A stretch of DNA of 64,000 nucleotides from Ewingella sp049889095 (GTDB lineage: Bacteria > Pseudomonadota > Gammaproteobacteria > Enterobacterales > Enterobacteriaceae). A program made the translations under genes and the position numbers. Location of the stretch: the NCBI GenBank assembly GCA_049889095.1, contig JBLJFK010000001.1. One strand, given 5' to 3'. Positions 52,937 to 61,610 of the stretch are shown here, in pieces (the stretch's first letter is position 1; each line of letters opens with the position of its first letter). A model generated the notes under the pieces. That model had not been told where the DNA came from. It made no database searches and saw only the letters and a list, made by a program, of their open reading frames with translations.

Positions 52937-53416
52937 TCATTCTGGCTTGCCTTCTTTGAATATTGTGGCGAGACGATGCCGGGAGGTGGGGACTAGCCCC
53001 ACTTTAAGCCCGAAGGGTTTGAAGAGCTTATTGATTATCTCAGAAGTGTAATTGCCCCGGTCGTTTTCTACTTCAGACAGCGTCTTGCGTGACACTGTCA
53101 CTAAATCTGCAAAGGCATTTTGTTGTAACCCAAGAATATCTGACCTTAGTGTTTTTAAGGCATTACCCTGAGTGATATCTCCAAGCAACAGTTTTCGGAT
53201 AATGGTATTCATTGCCGACTGCCTTTCTTGCGTGCTCGCTGGCTTGGCTGTTTTTGACACTCTTTTACGCGATGGTTTGTCCGCTAAGGCAGGAGAACCC
53301 AATTTGTCTGAAGCCAGGGCTTTTAAGCTAGTGGGATGTTGCATAGCATTTTGTTTTTCGCGAATCTCTTTGATGGTTTCGCTTACCGGAATAGTCACAT
53401 TTTCTTGATCTTTCAT
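52937..53416 (-). CDS. HTH regulator paired with hipA-like kinase (HipB-like)
   Basis: The 159-residue protein has a disordered, Ser/Lys-rich N-terminal part (about 1-80) and an XRE-type helix-turn-helix at about 95-145: ILGLQQNAFADLVTVSRKTL and SEVENDRGNYTSEIINKLF. HipB proteins normally neutralise HipA and autorepress. Its ATG overlaps the hipA-like stop (ATGA) with GGTGG 6 bases upstream, so it is the second gene of the operon; in E. coli hipB comes first. The long N-terminal extension is also unusual and could be the kinase-binding part. Confidence 0.75.
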   Translation of the reverse strand: MKDQENVTIPVSETIKEIREKQNAMQHPTSLKALASDKLGSPALADKPSRKRVSKTAKPASTQERQSAMNTIIRKLLLGDITQGNALKTLRSDILGLQQNAFADLVTVSRKTLSEVENDRGNYTSEIINKLFKPFGLKVGLVPTSRHRLATIFKEGKPE

Positions 53417-54762
53417 AGCAAACCCCACCGGTTTAGTTTTTCCTGAGTAAAGTTAAAACCTATAGCAGGCATCGTAACGATTTGTTCGGGAACACCCCTT
53501 TTTACCAATCTTTCTTTCAGATCCAATAATTGTTTAGCTGTCTGCCTGAGCGCCTGCAACAATGCTTCTGCGGGTATAAGATCGGCAAGTGCCTGGGAAA
53601 TTTTGATGAAGTCATATTCGCCGCCAATCTCTATAGGCTGAGCCCATTTCATTGTTCTCGTTATGCCTTCCGGGTCTGCTTTCATGGGGGCAAAATCGTA
53701 AATAGGTGCCAGTTTTATGCTGTTTTCATCCTTCAGGAAGGATGTGTTCCGCCCATGATTATCACTATTGCCAAAAATAATATTAAGCAAATCACGACGT
53801 ACCCATTCGATTACAAAAGCTGCTGTATCAAATTGAAAACTTTGTGTTTTAACCATATTACTTTGTTTGATTTTTTCGACCAGACTCCTGATTGTTTCTT
53901 CATGATATAGCGTAACACCCGGCGCTTTTCTCAGGATTGAGTAAACAGACTCGAGGCCAAACCGCTTAACCTGGGTGTCATTTTCGAAAGAGACATCAAA
54001 TCGTGGTAACCATAGGGAAGGGTAATGCAAACCTTCCTCCAGACGCATATGTTGGGTCGGGATGGTTTCAAAGCCCATATCTGCCAGTTCCTGATAGTAA
54101 TGAAACTCAGCCCTCAAGATATTGCAGTCGACCTCACTACGTGTTCCACGTGGATATTTCACAAGATAGTGAATGTCTCTGTTAGCAGGGTTATGTTGGT
54201 AAGTATCGATCCATATGCGCTGCTCTCCACCATAACGAAGCAACAGCTTTGGTGCCTCTCCTCCCGCACCTGTTGCTCCCCCGGCTGCCGCACCCCTGAG
54301 CTGAGCATAATCCAGGAAATCACCTGCTCTGTTTTTAACATCATCGACTGAGAAGAAAAGTGTCTCAGCCAGTGGATTGAATTCAGGCAATGATTCTTTG
54401 ATTCTTAGGTTGCCGACAGGAGAAATGGTGCCATATTTCAGTATCACGAAATTCTTCTGATCGGGCGTGAGTCCTTCAAGATCCAGATATCTTTCCCAAT
54501 AACGTCTGCTGGCCCCACTAGGAATTATGTCATCAAGAAATCTCATCCAGCCGTGATGCCCGCCATCCTCAAAGAAAAGGGACACCGGATGATTGAGTGA
54601 AACAGCATGGTTGTCATCAAGATCCAGATTGTCTATCGCATACTCAGATTGATAGTCCAATTCTGTAACGCGGTAATCATTTTGTTCACTTTCGGGAAAC
54701 GTAATACGAGCAATGTCAGCCCATTCATTACTAAGGAAAGCCTGTAACGTTAAATCTTGCAT
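53413..54762 (-). CDS. HipA-like serine/threonine kinase, putative toxin
   Basis: The 449 residues carry the kinase landmarks of HipA proteins: a glycine-rich loop RGAAAGGATGAGGEAPK (156-172), a Lys in LVKYPRG (about 202), the catalytic FGNSDNHGRN (330-339, Asp334) and the metal-binding IYDFAPMK (354-361). HipA phosphorylates glutamyl-tRNA synthetase in E. coli; other members target other aminoacyl-tRNA synthetases, and the target here is unknown. The phosphorylatable Ser of the E. coli loop (SVQGVQPK) is replaced by Ala/Gly/Thr residues. GAGGAG lies 6 bases before the ATG. Two GTAA-N-TTAC inverted repeats precede it. Confidence 0.82.
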   Translation of the reverse strand: MQDLTLQAFLSNEWADIARITFPESEQNDYRVTELDYQSEYAIDNLDLDDNHAVSLNHPVSLFFEDGGHHGWMRFLDDIIPSGASRRYWERYLDLEGLTPDQKNFVILKYGTISPVGNLRIKESLPEFNPLAETLFFSVDDVKNRAGDFLDYAQLRGAAAGGATGAGGEAPKLLLRYGGEQRIWIDTYQHNPANRDIHYLVKYPRGTRSEVDCNILRAEFHYYQELADMGFETIPTQHMRLEEGLHYPSLWLPRFDVSFENDTQVKRFGLESVYSILRKAPGVTLYHEETIRSLVEKIKQSNMVKTQSFQFDTAAFVIEWVRRDLLNIIFGNSDNHGRNTSFLKDENSIKLAPIYDFAPMKADPEGITRTMKWAQPIEIGGEYDFIKISQALADLIPAEALLQALRQTAKQLLDLKERLVKRGVPEQIVTMPAIGFNFTQEKLNRWGLL

Positions 54763-54786
54763 ATGCAGCTCCTCAATAGTCTATGA

Positions 54787-54839
54787 GTAAAATATTACGC
54801 CTAATGATTATTTTTTTCAATGACTGTAACTTATATTAC
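54787..54839. promoter_or_regulatory. Two GTAA/TTAC inverted repeats upstream of the hipA-like gene
   Basis: GTAAAATATTAC (54787-54798) and GTAACTTATATTAC (54826-54839) are similar inverted repeats about 25 and 65 bases before the start codon. Candidate operators for the HTH partner; spacing suggests cooperative binding. Confidence 0.45.
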
Positions 54840-54874
54840 TCATTAACGTCTGGTGTCGAACATTGCTGCCATTC

Positions 54875-55963
54875 TTACTCGCTCTCTAACCGAACACCGC
54901 TTTGTGCATTGAACAGATGAATATTCGCGCTGTTGGCTTCCAGCCAGACGGGTTGATCCACCGTGACGCTGGCGCGTCCCGTGCACTGTACGTGCAACGG
55001 GAAGTTGCTCCAGGTGACGTGCAACAGGCTGCTTTCGCCGGTCACTTCCAGCAGACGCAGTTGGGCCGCAGGTTGATGACTGCTGTCGACGATTTTAACA
55101 TCGTGCGGACGCAGACCCAGTGTCACCGGCTGACCTTCGGCCTGACGGGCCTGTGTCCACCATTTCGGCGGCAGCGGGAACCACAGCTCGCCGCAGCTCA
55201 CACCCGGCGTGCCGTTCACTTCATTAAACCGGCCTTCCAGCAGGTTCATCGGTGGAGAACCGATAAACCGCGCAACAAAAGTATTGACTGGTTTGTCATA
55301 AATCGACAGCGGCGAACCTTGTTGCACGATATAGCCGTCTTTCATCACGACAATGTTGTCGGCCAGCGTCATGGCTTCAACCTGATCGTGCGTCACATAC
55401 ACGGTGGTGGTGCGAAACTGCTGATGTACTGATTTAATTTCGGCACGTAGCTCCATGCGTAACTGCGCATCGAGATTCGACAAAGGTTCGTCGAAGAGAA
55501 ACACTTTCGGATTACGCACCAGCGCACGGCCCATCGCCACGCGCTGTCGCTGGCCGCCGGAGAGATCTTTCGGCAAACGCTTGAGCAAATGGTCAATCCC
55601 CAGCACTTTGGCAGCCTGCAGTACTTTTGTCTGCTGCTCGGCTTTTGGCACTTTTTTGACCTGCATATGGAAAGCCATATTTTCGGCCACCGTCAGGTGC
55701 GGGTAGAGCGCGTAGGACTGGAACACCATCGCAATATCTCGGTCCGCCGGGTCCAAATTATTGATCTGCACTTTATCGAGCAGAATGTCGCCGTCTGACA
55801 GTGACTCCAGCCCGGCGAGTAAACGCAGCAGGGTAGATTTTCCGCAGCCGGACGGCCCAACCAAAACCGTAAAGCTACCGTCATGAATGATTAGATCCAG
55901 CGGTTTCAGCACCTGCTGTTTGCCATAATTTTTGACGACTTTTACTAATTCAACCAATGCCAT
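54875..55963 (-). CDS. Sugar ABC transporter ATPase, MalK/UgpC/MsmX type
   Basis: The 362 residues contain Walker A GPSGCGKST (about 37-45), the signature LSGGQRQR, Walker B VFLFDEPLSNLD and a C-terminal OB/TOBE regulatory domain, which with the length identify a MalK-type ATPase of carbohydrate importers (CUT1 family). The start overlaps the pfkB-type gene by 14 bases, with GGAG 9 bases upstream. It is the last gene of a five-gene leftward operon (binding protein, two permeases, kinase, ATPase). Confidence 0.92.
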   Translation of the reverse strand: MALVELVKVVKNYGKQQVLKPLDLIIHDGSFTVLVGPSGCGKSTLLRLLAGLESLSDGDILLDKVQINNLDPADRDIAMVFQSYALYPHLTVAENMAFHMQVKKVPKAEQQTKVLQAAKVLGIDHLLKRLPKDLSGGQRQRVAMGRALVRNPKVFLFDEPLSNLDAQLRMELRAEIKSVHQQFRTTTVYVTHDQVEAMTLADNIVVMKDGYIVQQGSPLSIYDKPVNTFVARFIGSPPMNLLEGRFNEVNGTPGVSCGELWFPLPPKWWTQARQAEGQPVTLGLRPHDVKIVDSSHQPAAQLRLLEVTGESSLLHVTWSNFPLHVQCTGRASVTVDQPVWLEANSANIHLFNAQSGVRLESE

Positions 55964-56915
55964 TTAATGATTCTCCGCCAAGTGAAACCAATGCCTGCCA
56001 GTCAGGATACTGGCGGGGACTACTGCTGATCGCTGCACCGGCTACGCGCACGCCCCATTGCAATGCCTGTTGATGGTCCAAACCGTACATCAGCGCCGAA
56101 AGAAAACCGGCATTGAAACTGTCACCAGCACCGATAGTGTCAACCACGGCGACGACGTCAGCAGTCTGGTGCCGTTGGTGATCTGCTGACCACAAACGCG
56201 CACCATCAGGACCACACTTCGCCACCACAAAAGCGTTATGGGCCATGTATTTCAATAAATAAGCTGCACTTGCATCCAGCGTTTGTCCGTTGGCCATGCC
56301 GAGGGTTTCGACCTCATTGAGCAGCAGCGCATCGCAATAACCCAACCAGGGTTCAATCTGATGACGCAGTGCATCACTCCAGTCTTGCGGTGGCCAGCCG
56401 CTGTCTACTGCCACTTTATAGCCGCGCTTTTTCAGCGTCTCCAGCAGAGGAGCATATTGCTGGAACAGGCGGGTACAGAGAAAGGTGCCGCACAGCAGGA
56501 CCCAATCTCCCGTCTTTGCCTGGGTCGGCAGTTGCAGCAGCACATCGTCAAGGTTGAGCCGGACGATGTGCCCCTGATTGCTAAAAAAGGTGCGTTCGTG
56601 ATCGGGATGCGTCACGCCAAAGGTCAGCGAGGTTTCGCAATTCACGGTCGGCCAGTTCGGCGCGCTTTCCGGGAACAGGCTCGCCAGCCATCCTGTGAAC
56701 TGGTCGTTGCCCTGATTAACCACCAACCGGTGCGGCGTTCCCAGCGCTGCGAGCGCCAACGCGCAGTTACCTGCTGAGCCACCAGGTCGCAACGAGCTGC
56801 TGTCGAGCATCGCTTCGGTGCCTTTTTTCGGCCACTGATGTAGCGTGCTCATGATCAAGTCAACGTTCAGATTGCCCACCACGTAAAGCGTGGCCTGTAT
56901 TTCAGGTTTATTCAT
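55950..56915 (-). CDS. PfkB-family carbohydrate kinase
   Basis: The 321-residue ribokinase-fold enzyme has the N-terminal substrate motif VVGNLNVDLIMS and RPGGSAGNCALALAALG (about 43-59), and the C-terminal ATP/anion-hole motif DTIGAGDSFNAGFLSALMYG with the catalytic Asp. It presumably phosphorylates the sugar (or a product) brought in by the neighbouring ABC transporter; which one is unknown. It lies between the permease and ATPase genes. The ribosome-binding site is weak (GGAAAG). Confidence 0.88.
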   Translation of the reverse strand: MNKPEIQATLYVVGNLNVDLIMSTLHQWPKKGTEAMLDSSSLRPGGSAGNCALALAALGTPHRLVVNQGNDQFTGWLASLFPESAPNWPTVNCETSLTFGVTHPDHERTFFSNQGHIVRLNLDDVLLQLPTQAKTGDWVLLCGTFLCTRLFQQYAPLLETLKKRGYKVAVDSGWPPQDWSDALRHQIEPWLGYCDALLLNEVETLGMANGQTLDASAAYLLKYMAHNAFVVAKCGPDGARLWSADHQRHQTADVVAVVDTIGAGDSFNAGFLSALMYGLDHQQALQWGVRVAGAAISSSPRQYPDWQALVSLGGESLNGIG

Positions 56916-56961
56916 TTTTTGATCTTTCCATAACCTCTTGATCTTTTAATAGATAGGGCGC

Positions 56962-57801
56962 TTAGCCTTTGCTGCCGCCGCTGGTTAAGCCACTGACCAG
57001 CGTCTTCTGCAACCACAAGGCAATAAATAATGGCGGAATGGCCGCCAGAATACCGACGGCGGCGATCAGGCCATCATCGGTAGCACGCCCGGCGGTAAAT
57101 CCGGCAATCGTCACCGGTAAGGTCTGGGCATCGATATTGTTGGTAAACAGCAGAGCGTAGAAGAATTCATCCCATGCCAGTAACCAGCCGAACATGGCTG
57201 AAGCACCGAGTGCCGGTTTTGCCAGCGGTAACGTAATGCGCAGCAAAACTTGCCAGTAACGCAACCCGTCAAGACGAGCGGCCTGTTCGATATCGACCGG
57301 CAGGGCATCAAACTGGTTTTTCAGCATCCACGTCAGGAAGGGTAAAATCATCGAGCAATAGACCAGCACCAGTCCAAGGTGAGTATTAAGCAGGCTCAGC
57401 TTTTGCAAAATAAAGTAGAGCGGCAGTACGAAGGCCACCGGTGGCACCATGTAGATTGCCAGACTGCCGAACAGCCAGCCGTTACGTCCGGGATAGCGGG
57501 AAAAGCTGTAGGCTGCGGGGATCGCCAGCAGCAGCGAGATCAGCGTCGCGCCGCAGGCAACCAGCAGGCTATTACCCAGTGCATGAAGGAACAGCACGCC
57601 AGGTTGACCGGCCTGCAAGGTCAACAGACGGGTATAACGGCTGAAGTCCCAATGACGCGGCAGCCACTCCAGCGGAATCCGGGTCAGGTCCTCTGCCGAA
57701 CTGACGCTCATCAAAAACATCCACAACAGTGGTCCCAGAATCGACAGTGCCAAGAGCAAAGCGAAGACGTAACGCAGAATCAGGCGAATCTTCGATTTCA
57801 T
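56962..57801 (-). CDS. Sugar ABC transporter permease, MalG type
   Basis: This 279-residue membrane protein has six predicted helices and the EAA loop EQAARLDGLRYWQVLLRITL (about 186-205), which docks on the ATPase. The N-terminal helix and the C-terminal TSGGSKG end fit CUT1 MalG-type permeases. Its start overlaps the stop of the upstream permease gene by 4 bases (ATGA), so both are translated together. Confidence 0.92.
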   Translation of the reverse strand: MKSKIRLILRYVFALLLALSILGPLLWMFLMSVSSAEDLTRIPLEWLPRHWDFSRYTRLLTLQAGQPGVLFLHALGNSLLVACGATLISLLLAIPAAYSFSRYPGRNGWLFGSLAIYMVPPVAFVLPLYFILQKLSLLNTHLGLVLVYCSMILPFLTWMLKNQFDALPVDIEQAARLDGLRYWQVLLRITLPLAKPALGASAMFGWLLAWDEFFYALLFTNNIDAQTLPVTIAGFTAGRATDDGLIAAVGILAAIPPLFIALWLQKTLVSGLTSGGSKG

Positions 57802-58733
57802 TCAACGCTCCCTGAACGACGCTGACGCAGCAGCATCAGCAGATAAATCATGATTAATACTGCGCAAATCAGGGTCATTAGAATGGCATAAGCTGCACCG
57901 CTGCCGGCCCGCAAATAGCTGAAAGACTCCTGATAAACAAAGAAACTGACCGTTTTGGTACTGTCGAGCGGGCCACCACGGGTCATAACATAAATAATGT
58001 CGAAGACTTTGAAGGCGTCGATGGTGCGCAAAACCAGCGCCACGGCCAGAGGAGCCGCAATCGCCGGAAAGGTGATTTTGCAAAAGCGTCGCCAGGGTGA
58101 AGCGCCATCCAGCCGGGCGGCCTCAAACAAGTCTTCAGGAATGGTCTGTAATGCGGCCAGCGTCAGCAGGGTGATCAACGGATAATTCTTCCAGATATCT
58201 GCAAACATCACCGCATTCAGTGCCGATGATGTATCTCCCAGCCAACTGCGGTAGTTGTCCAGCACGCCAAGCTGGGTCAGCAGGGCGTTGATGCTGCCGT
58301 AATCCGGGTTGAAATTAAGTCGCCACATGGTGGCATTGACGATCGTCGGCAGCGCCCAGGGCAAAATGACCAGCACGCGCAGCGCACTGCGGCCCCAAAA
58401 CTGCTGATTGAGCAGCAGTGCAACCAGCACGCCGATAATGCCCTCGAAAATCACCGAAACAATGGTGAAGTACAGCGTGCGCCAAAGTGCCGCGCGAAAA
58501 TCCGGGTCCGTCAGGGCATAAATAAAGTTGTCGCTGCCCACCCAATTTGGCGCCGTGCCGTCACCGATAAGTCCTGCGTCGGTAAAACTGAGCCATAGTG
58601 TGCGAGCCAGCGGCCAGGCCGTCAGCAGAAACATCATTAACAACATGGGCGCAAGGAGCAACCAGGCTTGTCTACGTTCACGTTGAAACAAGGTCAGCAT
58701 GTTCATTTTCCGTGGTGTTGGTTCGCCCTTCAT
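57798..58733 (-). CDS. Sugar ABC transporter permease, MalF type
   Basis: The 311 residues form the partner permease with six predicted helices. Its EAA loop EAARLDGASPWRRFCKITFP is at about 204-223. GGAG lies 9 bases before the ATG at 58733. It follows the binding-protein gene by 41 bases without a hairpin between, so expression of all components should be similar. Confidence 0.92.
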   Translation of the reverse strand: MKGEPTPRKMNMLTLFQRERRQAWLLLAPMLLMMFLLTAWPLARTLWLSFTDAGLIGDGTAPNWVGSDNFIYALTDPDFRAALWRTLYFTIVSVIFEGIIGVLVALLLNQQFWGRSALRVLVILPWALPTIVNATMWRLNFNPDYGSINALLTQLGVLDNYRSWLGDTSSALNAVMFADIWKNYPLITLLTLAALQTIPEDLFEAARLDGASPWRRFCKITFPAIAAPLAVALVLRTIDAFKVFDIIYVMTRGGPLDSTKTVSFFVYQESFSYLRAGSGAAYAILMTLICAVLIMIYLLMLLRQRRSGSVE

Positions 58734-58774
58734 ACCGAAATACTCCGGGCGTGGTGTTTGTCTTCAAATGAAAC

Positions 58775-60022
58775 TCAACGTAAACGATCGGCAGCGGCGG
58801 TGGCCGTGGCCATACCGTCTTTTGCGGTGACTTTACCTTGCAGTACGCCTTGCAGATTTTGTTGCAAAATATTCGATAAACGTGAGTAATCCGGCGTTAT
58901 CGGACGTGAAAGCATCACGTTAAGCGAAATTTTCGCCGCCGCAATCAGCGCTTCCTGATCTTTTTGCACCGCGGGGTCATCATAAGAGGACTTCCAGATT
59001 GGCAGGCTCAGCTTGGCGTATTTGTCCTGCACCGGCTGCGAAGTCATATAGGTGATGTACTGCCAAGCCTGATCCGGATGGGTACTGGCCTTGGCGATAC
59101 CCAGACCCATTGAGCCGTTGACGCCCGATGCCTGACCTGCCACCGAACCCGGAGCAGGAATAACACCCACCTGACCAGCCACTTTGCTCTGCTTTGGGTC
59201 ATTCGCCATGTTGTACATATACGTCCAATTCAGCGCGAAGGCTGCGTCACCGTTGGAGAATGACTTACGAACGTCCTCTTCCAGATATTCACGTGAGTTC
59301 GGATTGGTCAGTCCTTTATCCAGCGTCTCCTTCATGAAATCGACGGCTTTCATCGCACCGGAATTGGTGAAGTTTAGCTTGCCGTCCTGATAGAAATTGC
59401 CTTTGAACGCAGAAACCAATGTGGTGTAGTCACACAGCAGTGCTTCTGACTGTGACCAGCTCCAGACCAGCGGGAATTTAACGATGCCTTTTGCTTTAAG
59501 GATCTCAGACTGTTTCTCGACCTCAGCCCAGGTAGTCGGCGGGGTAGTGATCCCGGCTTTTGCCAGCATGGCTTTGTTGTAATACAAATATTTGGTGTCG
59601 AGGATCCACGGCATGCCCCAGCGTTTGTCTTTATAAGTCACGGTGGAGATCGCACCATCGAAGATTTTTTTACTTTCATCACCGCTGATGCGCGAGGTGA
59701 CATCTTGCAATAAGCCGTACTTGTTGAATTCTGCCGGCCAGATGGCATCGAACAGCACGATGTCATAACCGTTGGCACCGGCGCCGCGTGCGGCAACGAT
59801 TTTGTCGTGCAGCGCTTCGTAAGGAACGAACTCCAGATTCACTTTGATATCAGGATGCTGCTTGGTGAAATCCGCCGTCATAGCGCGGATATCGGCTTCG
59901 CTGTATGCCGCCTGTGTCATGAACAGCGCACTGAGAGTCGTCTCAGCCGCATTGGTGCTGTAGCTAAAAGCCAGCGCCGAAAGGGCGCACAAGGTGGCGG
60001 CAGGGGTTAATCGCATAGTCAT
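58775..60022 (-). CDS. Sugar ABC transporter substrate-binding protein (family 1)
   Basis: The 415-residue periplasmic protein has a signal peptide ending STNA-AETT (about 25). The extracellular solute-binding family 1 landmarks are NGYDIVLFDAIWPAEFNKYG (about 84-103), PWILDTKYLYYNKAMLAKAG and SNGDAAFALNWTYMYNMA. The ligand is probably a mono- or oligosaccharide; no glycosidase or isomerase accompanies the operon to narrow it down. GGAG lies 9 bases before the ATG. The promoter region holds one copy of the 17-nt operator shared with the ROK gene. Confidence 0.9.
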   Translation of the reverse strand: MTMRLTPAATLCALSALAFSYSTNAAETTLSALFMTQAAYSEADIRAMTADFTKQHPDIKVNLEFVPYEALHDKIVAARGAGANGYDIVLFDAIWPAEFNKYGLLQDVTSRISGDESKKIFDGAISTVTYKDKRWGMPWILDTKYLYYNKAMLAKAGITTPPTTWAEVEKQSEILKAKGIVKFPLVWSWSQSEALLCDYTTLVSAFKGNFYQDGKLNFTNSGAMKAVDFMKETLDKGLTNPNSREYLEEDVRKSFSNGDAAFALNWTYMYNMANDPKQSKVAGQVGVIPAPGSVAGQASGVNGSMGLGIAKASTHPDQAWQYITYMTSQPVQDKYAKLSLPIWKSSYDDPAVQKDQEALIAAAKISLNVMLSRPITPDYSRLSNILQQNLQGVLQGKVTAKDGMATATAAADRLR

Positions 60023-60050
60023 GTATTCATCTCCGGTCGTTAAGATAATT

Positions 60051-60067
60051 AAATCAATTTGATTGCT
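60051..60067. promoter_or_regulatory. ROK operator copy 1 (transporter side)
   Basis: AAATCAATTTGATTGCT contains the palindrome AATCAA-T-TTGATT. It lies 29-45 bases upstream of the binding-protein start codon. Confidence 0.65.
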
Positions 60068-60259
60068 TTAATCGGCGTTAAAAAAATCCCGCTGTTGGCT
60101 CCGGGTGGAGCAGCATCCCTGCCTTTGCTACATGTGGTATTTCAAGAAGAGTGTCGGTGTTTAATAACTTCTATCGAATACTATTAACACAGCCATAACA
60201 TTCATTGCTGTGATAGCGCCGTCATTCTGAACACATTCAGTCGACCCATCGTAATTATA

Positions 60260-60276
60260 AAATCAATTTGATTGCT
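60260..60276. promoter_or_regulatory. ROK operator copy 2 (regulator side)
   Basis: An identical 17-nt copy of AAATCAATTTGATTGCT, 54-70 bases upstream of the ROK gene start and 209 bases from copy 1. It suggests autoregulation and possible looping. Confidence 0.65.
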
Positions 60277-60329
60277 CAAATATCTACCAGCATACTGCCT
60301 GTAAGATTTCCCTTGGTGCATAGGCAGTT

Positions 60330-61502
60330 ATGGCAACGTCTGGAACTAACCTCGAACACGCTCGTGCTCACAACCGCCGTGTGGTAATCGAAGCAATTCG
60401 CCTCCACAGCGAACTGACCCGCGCCGAAATCGCCCGTTTGACATCGTTGACGCCGCAAACCGTTTCTAATATCGCCGCTGAACTCGAAGCCGCGGGGATC
60501 CTCTCATCACATCTGCCACGCAGGGCGGGCGGTCGTGGACAGCCAGCAACGCCACTGACACTCAATCCTAATAGTGCCTACTCGATAGGCATCCATCTTG
60601 ATCATCAATCGCTGCTAATTGTGCTGGTTGATCTCACCGGAAACGTGCGCTTTCGTCATCTGGTGGCGGTAAAAAAACCGCAGCCGGAACCCACGCTGTC
60701 CATGATTGAGAAAATATTGCAAGAAATGCGCCAACAGGTAAAAATCGATTGGCGAAAAATGCTGGGCATCGGCATCGTCATGCCAGGACCGTTTGGCGTT
60801 GAAGGGATCTCTTCCGAAGGGCCTACCACCTTGCACGGCTGGGATAATATCGACGTCGAAGCGCGTCTGAGCACGGCGACCGGCTGGCCGGTGCGGCTTG
60901 AAAACGATGCCACCGTAGCGGCAATAGGCGAGCGTTTTCATGGTATCGCCAAGCAACTTACCTCGTTTGTTTATCTTTATATCGGCACCGGACTCGGTGC
61001 AGGCATCTTCACCGACGGGCGAATTTATACCGGTCATGCACACAATGCGGGCGAGGTCGGTCACATGGTGGTGCAACCGGGTGGTCGCGAATGTTACTGC
61101 GGCAACCAGGGCTGCCTCGAACGCTATCTCTCACTTCAGGCGGCCTATGAAGCCTGCGGGCTGGATCCTGCCAGCGCAACGCCGGAAGATTTACTGCAGG
61201 TGGATGAGGAAACCTTCGACCGTTGGCTGGACACTGCGATTGAACCCGCCTGTCAGGCCATTAATATTATGGAGTGTGTGTTCGACGCCGAATGCGTGAT
61301 TATCGGCGGCATGATGCCGCAATTGCTGGTCGAAAAGTTGATCAAACGTCTGTCACCGCTCTACAGTTCGGTGCGCAGCCGTTACCCACATGGCATGCGC
61401 CTGCGGATGGGCATGTCCGGCAGTAACACCGCCGCGTTGGGTGCGGCGGCACTGCCGATCTTCGATGAATTTAATCCGCAATATGAGGTGCTGCTGAAGT
61501 AG
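60330..61502 (+). CDS. ROK-family transcriptional regulator
   Basis: The 390-residue protein has an N-terminal winged helix (HSELTRAEIARLTSLTPQTV at about 26-45) and a ROK sugar-binding domain with ENDATVAAIGE, the DGRIYTGHAHNAGEVGHM segment and the zinc motif ECYCGNQGCLER (about 252-263). It is related to Mlc/NagC, also present in this window. It is divergent from the sugar transporter operon and shares twin operators with it, so it probably represses the operon until a sugar or sugar phosphate binds. The start is ATG at 60330 with AGG at a 6-base spacing. Confidence 0.9.
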   Translation: MATSGTNLEHARAHNRRVVIEAIRLHSELTRAEIARLTSLTPQTVSNIAAELEAAGILSSHLPRRAGGRGQPATPLTLNPNSAYSIGIHLDHQSLLIVLVDLTGNVRFRHLVAVKKPQPEPTLSMIEKILQEMRQQVKIDWRKMLGIGIVMPGPFGVEGISSEGPTTLHGWDNIDVEARLSTATGWPVRLENDATVAAIGERFHGIAKQLTSFVYLYIGTGLGAGIFTDGRIYTGHAHNAGEVGHMVVQPGGRECYCGNQGCLERYLSLQAAYEACGLDPASATPEDLLQVDEETFDRWLDTAIEPACQAINIMECVFDAECVIIGGMMPQLLVEKLIKRLSPLYSSVRSRYPHGMRLRMGMSGSNTAALGAAALPIFDEFNPQYEVLLK

Positions 61503-61610
61503 GAACGACTTTTAGTAGAAACGTATGTTGGGCATTTTTTAAAAGCCAAGCTCAAGCCTGCGGCTGGCAGCCTAAGGTTTTGAAATTGAATTTAATACGT
61601 TAAGCGGTTA
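61503..61610. repeat. Short intergenic repeat element
   Basis: AAGGTTTTGA-AA-TTGAATTTAA (61574-61595) matches 34152-34173 at 20 of 22 positions, and the TTTTTTAAAAGCCAAG just before it resembles 33907-33921. A further member of the repeat family seen between fumC and tus. Confidence 0.6.
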
